From the NCBI RefSeq assembly GCF_038446955.1, contig NZ_CP151803.1:4402001-4466000 (forward strand): a DNA stretch of 64,000 nt, in the 5' to 3' direction. The notes beneath the pieces were generated by a model. The model had not been told where the DNA came from, made no database searches, and worked only from the letters and a program-made list of their open reading frames with translations. Source of the stretch: Pedobacter sp. FW305-3-2-15-E-R2A2 (lineage in GTDB: Bacteria > Bacteroidota > Bacteroidia > Sphingobacteriales > Sphingobacteriaceae). The translations under genes were made by a program, and so were the position numbers. Positions 1-8,937 of this stretch are shown piece by piece (the stretch's first letter is position 1; every line of letters starts with the position of its first letter).

Positions 1-332
1 TTTAACAGAATATTATTCTGTAATAAACAATAAAAACAAACCTGAAATTTAGCCCTACTTATAGTTATAGATCAACAAAACAACAACACATACACTGATA
101 AACAGCAAATTAAAACAACAAACAAAACATTATATGGCCACTATTTTACGCCAAATATTATAAAGGTTTCGTGATTTAAGGCGGAAAAAGGAAGAAAAAA
201 GACGCTGATCTAAACTAGGAATTTAAAGGTAAAAAACAACAAATACAGCAAGATTCTTTATAGACAAATCTGCCAGTTAATGCGTACTTTTACATCGGCC
301 TTTTCATCAGCCGGCAATAAGTTATACCAATC
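1..332. other. AT-rich intergenic stretch at window edge
   Basis: No gene is visible. Near the left edge an inverted repeat at 5-11 and 15-21 (ACAGAAT/ATTCTGT, 3-base loop) could be a small hairpin or operator. The rest is AT-rich and presumably carries the promoter of the lipoprotein gene that starts at 333, but I could not place a convincing promoter. Confidence 0.4.
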
Positions 333-926
333 ATGAAGACGAACTTACTATTTATAACAGCAGCAATCTTACTCGCATTTTCAGCATGTAATAAAGTTAG
401 CGAAAGCATTCAGCGTGACATCATCACTAAGACAGATACCATTGCTTTTGAATTCCTTCCTAGCGACAACACAAGCAGTCCCAACAACAGCATTCAAGAC
501 CTGTCAGCATTATTGAATCTGACAGAAGAAATAAAAAAGGCCGGAGGGTTTGAAATGAAAGATATTGTCAGCATCAAACTATCCAGCTTTGTTTTGATCC
601 AGGATTCTATTCTCCGCAAAACTAAAGATGGGAAGAGAGACAGCAATTACGTTGATCCTGCAAATAACTTTAGAAACTTTTCCAGCGTAAAAGCACTGCT
701 CAAAAGCGGAAGTAAATTAGACAGTCTTGCCAAGATCACCAACATTCCTGAAGGCGCAATATCGGCCAGACTGATCTTATCCCCACTCATTGCTCCGGAT
801 ACATTAAAATCTGCCATAAACGCAGGCAATATGAAATACAATCTGAGCATCCAACTGAGAACTCCGACGAAAGACACGATAAAAGCAAAGGTATTGACCA
901 ACTATACCCTTACCCTTCGCAAATAA
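333..926 (+). CDS. hypothetical lipoprotein
   Basis: The 197-residue product starts with a lipoprotein signal peptide: positive MKTN, a hydrophobic stretch, and a lipobox ending LAFSAC, so Cys19 should be lipidated. The mature part has no domain I recognise. It is rich in Asp, Ser and Thr and probably forms a beta-rich periplasmic or outer-membrane-attached domain. The gene stands alone, and its 3' end shares a long palindromic terminator with the convergent CDGSH gene. Function unknown; a role in the envelope is inferred only from the signal. Confidence 0.75.
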   Translation: MKTNLLFITAAILLAFSACNKVSESIQRDIITKTDTIAFEFLPSDNTSSPNNSIQDLSALLNLTEEIKKAGGFEMKDIVSIKLSSFVLIQDSILRKTKDGKRDSNYVDPANNFRNFSSVKALLKSGSKLDSLAKITNIPEGAISARLILSPLIAPDTLKSAINAGNMKYNLSIQLRTPTKDTIKAKVLTNYTLTLRK

Positions 927-936
927 GCAAACAAGC

Positions 937-982
937 AAAAAGGAAAGCCCTGATGACAATTGTCATCAGGGCTTTCCTTTTT
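937..982. terminator. bidirectional palindromic terminator
   Basis: A perfect 46-base palindrome with 23-base arms centred at 959/960 (core CCCTGATGACAATTGTCATC). It has an A run on the left and a T run on the right, so it can act as a rho-independent terminator on both strands. It sits between the convergent lipoprotein and CDGSH genes. Confidence 0.9.
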
Positions 983-1001
983 TTATACAAACAGCGTAGA
1001 A

Positions 1002-1226
1002 CTATACCTTTTTTGGAGGAAGCTCAAACGCAATCGCATCGTGCTCAAAATGCCCACGGTGTGCACCATCACAAAAAGGCTTATTTGCAGATAAACCACA
1101 GCGACAGATAGACAACACTGTTCTTCCCTGTAAGCCATATTCATTACCTTGTGCATCGACAATTTCGAAATCGCCATCTATCTTCACAGAGCCGTTGCTA
1201 TTTATTGTTAGTTTAGTTTTTGACAT
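1002..1226 (-). CDS. CDGSH iron-sulfur domain protein
   Basis: Small iron-sulfur protein of the CDGSH (mitoNEET-like) family, which binds a [2Fe-2S] cluster through three Cys and one His and acts in redox or cluster handling. The signature CRCGLSANKPFCDGAH is complete: C-x-C-x2-S-x3-P-x-C-D-G-A-H. I take the start at 1226 (MSKTKLTIN...), giving 74 residues. The frame stays open upstream to 1295, but those extra residues look like untranslated leader. The precise role in this organism is unknown. It is monocistronic and convergent with the upstream lipoprotein gene. Confidence 0.88.
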   Translation of the reverse strand: MSKTKLTINSNGSVKIDGDFEIVDAQGNEYGLQGRTVLSICRCGLSANKPFCDGAHRGHFEHDAIAFELPPKKV

Positions 1227-1366
1227 GTTTATTTTTTTTGACAAAAATAGAGATTGAATCTTCAGACAAAAGCGCTCTTTGCAATTTAGATTCATTCACA
1301 TTAACGCGCCGGAAAACATTTAAACCCACTCCCTCCCGCTTTTCCCGATTTAAAACTACGCCGGAA

Positions 1367-1397
1367 TTGATAATGAACATAAAATTGCTTACATTTG
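1367..1397 (+). promoter_or_regulatory. candidate Bacteroidota sigma-A promoter
   Basis: TTG at 1367-1369, a 20-base spacer, and TACATTTG at 1390-1397 match the Bacteroidota -33 TTG / -7 TAnnTTTG promoter. The implied start near 1404 would give the small basic protein at 1615 a leader of about 210 bases. The match is by eye. Confidence 0.5.
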
Positions 1398-1614
1398 CAT
1401 GAAACGGGATATCATTACAACTATTCTCTTACTACTTACTTACTGATCAATCCATTTGATCAGGTTTCAATTTCTCCAGGTTGCTGATCCGTTGCCTCCC
1501 GAGAATTAAATTACATTCTAGCCAAATTGATCTATAATGGAATCAACGAAAGCAGGCTTATAGAATAGGTAAAACCAGAGGAGAGAGTTATTTTTTAACT
1601 AATACATTGAATTT

Positions 1615-1800
1615 ATGGCTAAATCTCAGGCTACCTTCATGAAGAAGCAACTAGAAAAAAACAGGCAGAAGAAAAAAGAAGATAAAGAACAACGCAAGCA
1701 GGAACGCCAGCAAAATTCTACAGGTGGTGACCTGGAAAGCATGATGGCTTATGTGAATGAATTTGGAGAGATCGTATCTACTCCACCGGAAAAGAAATAG
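1615..1800 (+). CDS. small basic conserved protein
   Basis: A 61-residue protein. Its N-terminal half is very rich in Lys, Arg, Gln and Glu (MAKSQATFMKKQLEKNRQKK...), probably one charged helix. After a short Ser/Gly linker, a conserved-looking tail reads LESMMAYVNEFGEIVSTPP. I recall similar small proteins in many Bacteroidota genomes, sometimes listed near cold-shock proteins, but I know of no tested function. The charge suggests RNA or ribosome contact (inference). The gene has its own candidate promoter, an unusually long leader, and a clear terminator. Confidence 0.8.
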   Translation: MAKSQATFMKKQLEKNRQKKKEDKEQRKQERQQNSTGGDLESMMAYVNEFGEIVSTPPEKK

Positions 1801-1812
1801 ATCCAACAAGAG

Positions 1813-1839
1813 AAGCTGCTTTTTAAGCGGCTTTTTTTT
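1813..1839 (+). terminator. rho-independent terminator
   Basis: AAGCTGCTT at 1813-1821 pairs with AAGCGGCTT at 1825-1833 (9 pairs including one G-U, 3-base loop) and is followed by a T run to 1839. It ends the small basic protein transcript. Confidence 0.85.
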
Positions 1840-1840
1840 A

Positions 1841-2314
1841 TCCCCCCAACTGTGTAAATATTACCTCAATACCGGACAGCCTGTCCATTTTTCTCTTCAG
1901 CCGAATGTCATTAGCATCCTGTTATAACAACTCTTTTACAGAAAAAAACCTACTCACTTCCCCTTCTTTTACAACCTAAAGTTTTGAAAGAAAACCTACA
2001 TCCCTGTAGCCGAACCACCATAAATCATTATAAACAACCATATTAACCGGCAAACCTCATCCATCATTTCATTATTAGACAGTTTTTTTCTGTTCTCAGC
2101 TCCCTTTATTTTAGTATTTTAGAAAAATGTATAATTAGATTATAATGAAAGTCCCAAATCAGGAGAGCTATTTGAAATAGGTTATGAAAGTTTCTACATG
2201 CATATGCGGAGACTCGTAAATAATTCTTCCTGTTATTTCATTATAAACGACTTAAATATCATCGTTTAACCAAAATTTTAAACTTGATATGCCAGATATT
2301 CAATTCTCTCTACC
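1841..2314 (+). promoter_or_regulatory. upstream region of NRPS/PKS genes
   Basis: About 470 bases without a credible gene. It probably holds the promoter of the synthetase pair. It is very AT-rich around 2110-2150. A small inverted repeat AAACGA/TCGTTT lies at 2245-2250 and 2262-2267. I see no exact TAnnTTTG promoter. No strong ribosome binding site precedes the start at 2315, which is usual in this phylum. Confidence 0.35.
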
Positions 2315-5300
2315 ATGCCAACAGAACAGTTAACTTTAAGCCCAAACCAAGACATCAAGGTCCATCAGCTATTTGAAAGGACAGCAATGCAATTTCCTGA
2401 GCTTAATGCCGTGGTTTTTGGAGAGCATACACTTACCTATCGGGAACTGAACGACCGCGCTGACCGACTTGCAAATCTGATCTTAAACCAGGCAGTTAAC
2501 GACGAAATCATTGGCGTAAGTACCACACGCAGTCTGGAGATGATCATCGCAGTACTGGCCATCTTAAAAGCGGGTAAAGCTTACCTCCCACTGGATCCCG
2601 GTTATCCGGAACACCGGCTTCATCAAATTATAACAGACTCAGGAGTTCAAACCTGCATTGCATTAAACAATGAATCCGATTTCTTTTCCAGCCTGGGATT
2701 ACAGCAGGTAAAGACAGTACAAGACTTATCAAAAACAGATTATTCCCCATTAAAACATGGTTTAAACGGCTGCGTGCTTTATACTTCAGGTTCTACAGGG
2801 AAACCCAAAGGTGTATGCCTGGGACATCAAAGCTTAACGAACTTTCTAAACTGGCAAAAAGAACACTCCCTTACTGAGGTCGGCACCAGATCATTGCAAT
2901 TCTGTCATTTAAGTTTCGATGCTTCTTTTCAGGAAATCTTCGTCCCATTAACAACAGGAGGAACGCTATACCTGATTGAAGACGATGATCGTCTTGACGG
3001 GGGAAGGTTATTGAAATTCCTGATTCAACATCAGATTAACAAAGCATTTTTTCCTTACGTAACATTGCAATACCTCACAGAGGCTGCTGTTGCTGAAGGC
3101 AAGTACCCCATTCAGCTAAAGGAAGTAACAACAGGAGGTGAATTGTTAAAAATCACCGATACAATAAGGACTTTCTTCTCGGCATTATCGGGTAGTACTT
3201 TTCTGAATATTTATGGACCGACAGAAGCCACCGTTTGTGTCACCACGCTGAAATTATCGGGAGATCCGGAAGGTTGGCCTGCAATTCCTACGATCGGTAG
3301 TCCGATGGCTGGCTCCTCCGTGTTTATCCTGAATGAAAGCCTACAGCTGCTGGAAAACGGAAATGAAGGAGAACTATGCATCTCGGGTGTATGTCTGGCA
3401 AACGGATATATAAATCAGGAGGAATTAACCAGTGAAAAATTCATGGACTGGGCCCATCCTACACTTGGTAAAATAAAAATTTACAGAACCGGAGACCTCG
3501 GAAAATACCTTGAAAATGGGGAGATAGAATTTCATGGCCGAAAAGATGGTCAGATCAAAATACGCGGTAACCGGGTTGAACTCGGAGAGATTGAGGTTGC
3601 ATTAATGCAGCACGAAAGTGTAGAGCAGGCTGTAGTCATATTAAGGGAAGACCAGCCGGGAAGAAAAAATCTGGTGGCTTATATCGTTGGAAACAAGCAG
3701 GCATTCGATGCCAAAATCCTACGTGAACAGGTCATAAACCTACTGCCTGACTATATGATTCCATCAAGTTTCATCTGGCTGGAACAGTTTCCAAAAACCG
3801 TTAGCGGGAAAATAGATAAAAAATTACTGCCAAAACCGGATGCTAAAAGACCGGAGTTGAATGTACTTTATAAAAAACCAGTTACGAAGCTGGAAAAGGA
3901 GATTGCTAACCTCCTATCGGATATCCTTCAATATGACAAAGTGGGAATAGATGATAATTTCTTTGAACTCGGCGGAAATTCATTGTTAGCCCAAAAGGTG
4001 GTATCGGAATTAAAATACAAGCTTGATTATTATTTGCCAATCACCAAATTATATCAATTCCCAACCATTGCTGCTATGGCAAAATTCCTGGACAAAAGCA
4101 AATCTGCAACGGATAGGGAATCCAAAAAGGGAACTACAAAAAATCAATCTTCCGATATTGCCGTAATTGGAATGGCCGGCAGATTTCCAGGAGCCAATAC
4201 CATCAATGGACTATGGGAGCTGCTTGCAGAGGGAAAGGAAACCACCACATTCTTTAATGCGGATGAGCTGGATACCAGTATTCCAGCGCAGATCAGGCAA
4301 GACCCTTCCTATGTGCCTGCAAGAGGAATTGTAAAAGATGCCGATCAGTTTGATCCCGTTTTTTTTGGGATTAATCCTAAACTGGCACAACTGATGGATC
4401 CTCAACAACGCCTTTTCCTTGAAATCGCACAGGAAGTATTGGAACAAACCGGTCATTCTGCTTCAAAAAACGATCAAAAAATAGGGGTTTTTGCCGGCAG
4501 TGGCAACAATACCTATTATGAATACAATGTATTACCCCACCCTGACCTGATTGAAAATCAAGGAAAATTACAGGTCCTGACGGTTAATGAAAAGGATTAT
4601 ATTGCATCTAGAACCGCTTACCATCTGGACTTAAAAGGCCCTGCAGTTAGCGTTAATTCTGCCTGTTCAACATCCTTACTTGCCATTGCTCAAGCGGTAA
4701 ACAGTCTCCGCGGCGGACAATGTGACGCTGCGTTAGCTGGTGGTGCGAGTATCACCTCTCCCATCAACAGTGGCCACCTCTATCAGGAAGGAAGCATGCT
4801 TAGTGCCGACGGCCATTGTCGTCCTTTCGACGATGCAGCTACCGGAACTGTATTTAGCGACGGTGCAGGTGTGGTTCTCTTGAAAAGACTGGAGGATGCC
4901 TTGAGGGATGGAGATACGATTTATGGCCTGATCAAGGGCGTAGGCATAAATAATGATGGATCCGGTAAGGGAAGCTTCACTGCCCCAAGTACAGAAGGAC
5001 AAGCTGACGCCATCATCCAGGCTATCGAAGATGCTGGAATTGAAGCTTCAGAAATCAGTTACATTGAAACCCACGGAACAGGCACTCCAATTGGTGACCC
5101 TATCGAATTTGAGGGACTGAAGACTGCATTCGGAACGCAATCTCAACATCAATTCTGCGCAATTGGCTCTATTAAAAGTAATTTTGGTCATTTAACGCAG
5201 GCTGCCGGTGTAGCAGGTCTGATAAAAACCTGCCTGGCTTTATATCATAAAAAAATCCCGGCCTCTCTTGGTTATGTCAGCCCTAACCGGAATATTGATT

Positions 5301-8300
5301 TTGCCAATAGCCCTTTTTACGTCAACCACTCCTTATCCAAATGGGATGCCGGAAAGAGAATTGCTGGAGTTAGCTCCTTTGGCGTTGGTGGAACCAATGT
5401 CCATGTGATCCTTGAAGGCTACGAAAACAAACCTTCCCGCTCATCAGCAGGAAGATCTCCCGAGTTAATTACCTGGTCTGCCAACTCAGCTTTTAGCAGA
5501 GCGCAGTATGCTCAAGCCCTTTCTGCAGATTTGAAAGATCGCGGAGAGGTCAACATTTCCGATATCGCTTATACCCTGCAAAAGTCCAGAACTGATTTTC
5601 GTTTCAGAAGGTTTCTGGTCTCAGATGATTCAAGGCAGCTACAGCAGGCACTTTCAGAAGAGAAACCAAACGCCTTTGAGCTCCATCAGCTGATGGAGCT
5701 ACCAGGAGAAGTCGTATTTACATTTCCTGGTCAGGGTGCACAGTATTTAAATATGGGAAGGGAGCTTTACCTGGAAGAACCGGTTTATAAAGCCGCAGTA
5801 GACCAGTGTGCAGCATTACTTAGCCCATATATTCAGCTGGACATTAGAGACATCATCTTCCCATCTGACCTATCTGACGCCGCATCTGAAAAACTTAAAG
5901 ATACCAGGTATACCCAACCTGCATTGTTTGTAACTGAATATGCTTTAGCAAAGCTCTGGATGCATTGGGGAATCCTTCCTACACTATTTTGTGGACATAG
6001 CATTGGGGAATATGTTGCGGCACACCTTTCCGGGGTATTTTCATTGGAAGAGGGATTGAAGCTAATCGCCGTCAGAGGTGCAATGGTAAGCGAGCTTCCT
6101 TCAGGAAGTATGCTCTCCGTCAGACATGAGGCAGAATCCATTTCTGCATTGCTAACCGGCGACTTATCCATTGCGGCCATCAACAGTCCAAAGCTCTGTG
6201 TGGTTGCAGGCCCGGATGATCAGGTGATGTCTTTCGCAAGGTTACTGGATACCAGGGAAATTGCCAATAAATTATTATTTACCAGTCATGCTTTCCACTC
6301 TTCAATGATGGATCCTATCGTGGATGAATTCAGAAAGGTGGTTTCTGATGTGACCCTTAAAGCTCCTGAAATCACGATAGTATCCACGGTTACGGGAAAT
6401 ATTCTAACGGCTGCAGAGGCTACAGACCCTGATTATTGGGCGGCGCATCTTAGAAAAACAGTGCGGTTTACCAATGCAATTGAGACCATTCTTGAGTATG
6501 AATTTCCGCTGTTCCTGGAGGTTGGTCCCGGAACAGTAACCAGTACCCTGATTAAACAGATTGCTGGCTTTAAAGCTAAACAAATTAAAGCCCTCTCTAG
6601 TTTAAGTAATAAAGAGAAGGAAAGTTCCTCCATATTAAATACATTGGGACAGCTATGGCTTCATGGCTTAACTCCAGCCTGGAACAATTACTTCGAAGGA
6701 CAGGAAAGAACTTTCCTTAGCCTTCCAACATATCAATTTGACAGAAAAAAATACTGGGTTGATGCAACAGTGGCAATACATCAAACTATAGCCCCTAACG
6801 AAGCAGAAAATCCAGCAATAAATGAGCAAGAATTAATGAATACTCTTATGATGAGAAAAGACAACCTAGCAGCAAAGATCAAACAAGTATTAGAAGATGC
6901 CTCCGGAATAGAGATGAATGGCATTCCAACGGACAGCAATTTTCTGGAAATCGGACTGGACTCTCTATTGCTGACTCAAGTTGCCATTTCCTTAAAGAAA
7001 ACGTTCAATTTGCCCATTACTTTTAGAAAATTAAATGAAGAATATCCTAACATAGACGCACTGGTTGATTACCTGGATAAAAATACCGCTCCAGATCTTT
7101 CGGTTGCTCCTGCGGCAAGTACACCACAGTTTCAGGCACAACCTTCATTCTCTGCAAATCATCAGCCCGTAGCAGCTACAGGCCCGGTTAATGACAGCGC
7201 ATTGGGACTCATTGCCCAGCAATTGGAGATCCTGTCGAAACAAGTGATGTTAATGCAGGGGAATCAACCTTTAGTGGCCCCGAATCCGGTTCCGCTTGCT
7301 CACGCAACTTCCGTTCCTCTCCGTTCTGAATCCTCAGAAAACCAGGAGTTAAGTCCTCAGGAAAAAGCAGAAATCCAGAAACCTTTTGGAGCGACGCCTA
7401 AAATAGAGCGCCATTCCTCAGACCTGAATCCAAGGCAACTCCATTTCCTTCAGGAGCTAACCCGTAGTTATACCGCTAAAACATCAAAAAGTAAAGCTTA
7501 TGCTGCCGAAAGTAGGTCATTTATGGCTGATCCACGTGTGGTTTCAGGTTTTAGGCCGCAAACTAAAGAGCTGATTTATCCAATAGTGATCAATAAATCA
7601 AGTGGTAGTAAAATGTGGGATCTTGATGGAAATGAATATATTGATGTTTTAAATGGTTTTGGATCTAACCTCTTGGGGTATCAGCCGGAAGTGATCAAGA
7701 AAGCAATGCATGATCAGATAGAAAGCGGTTACGAGGTGGGTCCACAGCACGAACTGGCTGCAGAAGTCAGTAAACTGGTTTGTGAATTTACCGGTTTTGA
7801 CCGCGCCGCGCTATGTAGCACAGGTTCAGAAGCAGTCCTTGGCTGTATCAGAATCGCCCGTACAGTAACCGGACGCTCTTTGATTGTCGCATTTACCGGC
7901 TCTTATCATGGCATTATTGATGAAGTGCTGGTTCGTGGAACGAAAAAATTAAAATCCTTTCCTGCAGCAGCAGGAATCATGCCTGAAGCAGTACAAAACA
8001 TCTTGGTGCTGGACTATGGAACAGAAGAAGCATTGGCTATCATTAAAGAACGTGCCGATGAAATTGCAGCCGTACTGATTGAGCCAATCCAGAGCCGAAG
8101 ACCAGAGTTCGTGCCTATAGAATTTATAAAAAAAGTAAGAGAGATTACCGCAGCTTCGGGAACGGCCTTGATTTTCGATGAGGTAATTACCGGATTCAGA
8201 ATGCATCCTGGTGGTGCGCAGGCGTTATTTGATGTCCGTGTTGACCTTGCTTCTTATGGAAAAGTCGTAGGTGCAGGAATTCCAATCGGAGTCATTGCTG

Positions 8301-8932
8301 GAAAAAAAGAATTCATGGATGCCCTTGATGGCGGAACCTGGGAATACGGCGATCAATCTTATCCTGAGGTTGGTGTAACCTATTTTGCGGGCACCTTTGT
8401 ACGTCATCCTTTAGCTTTAGCTTCGGCAAAAGCATCCCTGAACTATATGAAAGAAAAGGGACCTGCTCTTCAGCAGCAGTTAAATGAAAAAGGAAATTAC
8501 ATTGCCGCAAGCCTGAACACAGAGATATCACGAAGAAAACTTCCATTTTTTGTTGCAAATTATGGTTCCCTGTGGAAAGTGAAATTTAATGAAGAGGTTC
8601 CCTACAGCGAATTAATGTTCACCTTGATGAGAGAAAAGGGTATTCACATCTTAGATGGTTTTCCTTGTTTCCTTACCGAAGCCACCTCCGATGCGGATAT
8701 CGCTCAGGTCATTAAATGCTTTACGGAGAGTATGGATGCCATGATTGAGGCTGGTTTTTTCCCGGCTACAATAGAAAAAAACGAAGCTATTAGAGAAAGT
8801 GCAATTGTCATCAATGGAGATCAGCCTCCCGTTAAAGGGGCCAGGTTGGGAAAAGATGAAAGCGGTAATCCGGCATGGTTTGTAAAAGATCCTAATCAGG
8901 ATGGAAAATATCTTCAGATTGAAATTAACTAA
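2315..8932 (+). CDS. hybrid NRPS-PKS: A-PCP-KS-AT-ACP-aminotransferase
   Basis: A 2205-residue megasynthase. Domains by motif: adenylation about 10-500 (A3 LYTSGSTGKPKG near 153, A4 FDASFQEIF near 200, A5 YGPTEAT near 298, A8 near 407, A10 SGKIDKK near 497); PCP with Ser near 555 (FELGGNSLL); ketosynthase from about 614, Cys near 783 (NSACSTS), His near 919 (THGTGT) and 959 (NFGHL); acyltransferase from about 1130 with GHSIGEY near 1226; ACP Ser near 1548 (GLDSLLL); class III PLP aminotransferase about 1730-2180, Lys near 1984 (SYGKVVGAG). There is no ketoreductase and no leading condensation domain, so this is a loading plus one-extension module. As in MycA and McyE, the aminotransferase should turn the beta-ketoacyl-ACP into a beta-amine. 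The specificity code read by hand is D-A-Q-F-V-T-I-V-C-K, which I cannot assign. The partner starts five bases after the stop. Confidence 0.93.
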   Translation: MPTEQLTLSPNQDIKVHQLFERTAMQFPELNAVVFGEHTLTYRELNDRADRLANLILNQAVNDEIIGVSTTRSLEMIIAVLAILKAGKAYLPLDPGYPEHRLHQIITDSGVQTCIALNNESDFFSSLGLQQVKTVQDLSKTDYSPLKHGLNGCVLYTSGSTGKPKGVCLGHQSLTNFLNWQKEHSLTEVGTRSLQFCHLSFDASFQEIFVPLTTGGTLYLIEDDDRLDGGRLLKFLIQHQINKAFFPYVTLQYLTEAAVAEGKYPIQLKEVTTGGELLKITDTIRTFFSALSGSTFLNIYGPTEATVCVTTLKLSGDPEGWPAIPTIGSPMAGSSVFILNESLQLLENGNEGELCISGVCLANGYINQEELTSEKFMDWAHPTLGKIKIYRTGDLGKYLENGEIEFHGRKDGQIKIRGNRVELGEIEVALMQHESVEQAVVILREDQPGRKNLVAYIVGNKQAFDAKILREQVINLLPDYMIPSSFIWLEQFPKTVSGKIDKKLLPKPDAKRPELNVLYKKPVTKLEKEIANLLSDILQYDKVGIDDNFFELGGNSLLAQKVVSELKYKLDYYLPITKLYQFPTIAAMAKFLDKSKSATDRESKKGTTKNQSSDIAVIGMAGRFPGANTINGLWELLAEGKETTTFFNADELDTSIPAQIRQDPSYVPARGIVKDADQFDPVFFGINPKLAQLMDPQQRLFLEIAQEVLEQTGHSASKNDQKIGVFAGSGNNTYYEYNVLPHPDLIENQGKLQVLTVNEKDYIASRTAYHLDLKGPAVSVNSACSTSLLAIAQAVNSLRGGQCDAALAGGASITSPINSGHLYQEGSMLSADGHCRPFDDAATGTVFSDGAGVVLLKRLEDALRDGDTIYGLIKGVGINNDGSGKGSFTAPSTEGQADAIIQAIEDAGIEASEISYIETHGTGTPIGDPIEFEGLKTAFGTQSQHQFCAIGSIKSNFGHLTQAAGVAGLIKTCLALYHKKIPASLGYVSPNRNIDFANSPFYVNHSLSKWDAGKRIAGVSSFGVGGTNVHVILEGYENKPSRSSAGRSPELITWSANSAFSRAQYAQALSADLKDRGEVNISDIAYTLQKSRTDFRFRRFLVSDDSRQLQQALSEEKPNAFELHQLMELPGEVVFTFPGQGAQYLNMGRELYLEEPVYKAAVDQCAALLSPYIQLDIRDIIFPSDLSDAASEKLKDTRYTQPALFVTEYALAKLWMHWGILPTLFCGHSIGEYVAAHLSGVFSLEEGLKLIAVRGAMVSELPSGSMLSVRHEAESISALLTGDLSIAAINSPKLCVVAGPDDQVMSFARLLDTREIANKLLFTSHAFHSSMMDPIVDEFRKVVSDVTLKAPEITIVSTVTGNILTAAEATDPDYWAAHLRKTVRFTNAIETILEYEFPLFLEVGPGTVTSTLIKQIAGFKAKQIKALSSLSNKEKESSSILNTLGQLWLHGLTPAWNNYFEGQERTFLSLPTYQFDRKKYWVDATVAIHQTIAPNEAENPAINEQELMNTLMMRKDNLAAKIKQVLEDASGIEMNGIPTDSNFLEIGLDSLLLTQVAISLKKTFNLPITFRKLNEEYPNIDALVDYLDKNTAPDLSVAPAASTPQFQAQPSFSANHQPVAATGPVNDSALGLIAQQLEILSKQVMLMQGNQPLVAPNPVPLAHATSVPLRSESSENQELSPQEKAEIQKPFGATPKIERHSSDLNPRQLHFLQELTRSYTAKTSKSKAYAAESRSFMADPRVVSGFRPQTKELIYPIVINKSSGSKMWDLDGNEYIDVLNGFGSNLLGYQPEVIKKAMHDQIESGYEVGPQHELAAEVSKLVCEFTGFDRAALCSTGSEAVLGCIRIARTVTGRSLIVAFTGSYHGIIDEVLVRGTKKLKSFPAAAGIMPEAVQNILVLDYGTEEALAIIKERADEIAAVLIEPIQSRRPEFVPIEFIKKVREITAASGTALIFDEVITGFRMHPGGAQALFDVRVDLASYGKVVGAGIPIGVIAGKKEFMDALDGGTWEYGDQSYPEVGVTYFAGTFVRHPLALASAKASLNYMKEKGPALQQQLNEKGNYIAASLNTEISRRKLPFFVANYGSLWKVKFNEEVPYSELMFTLMREKGIHILDGFPCFLTEATSDADIAQVIKCFTESMDAMIEAGFFPATIEKNEAIRESAIVINGDQPPVKGARLGKDESGNPAWFVKDPNQDGKYLQIEIN

Positions 8933-8937
8933 TCATT

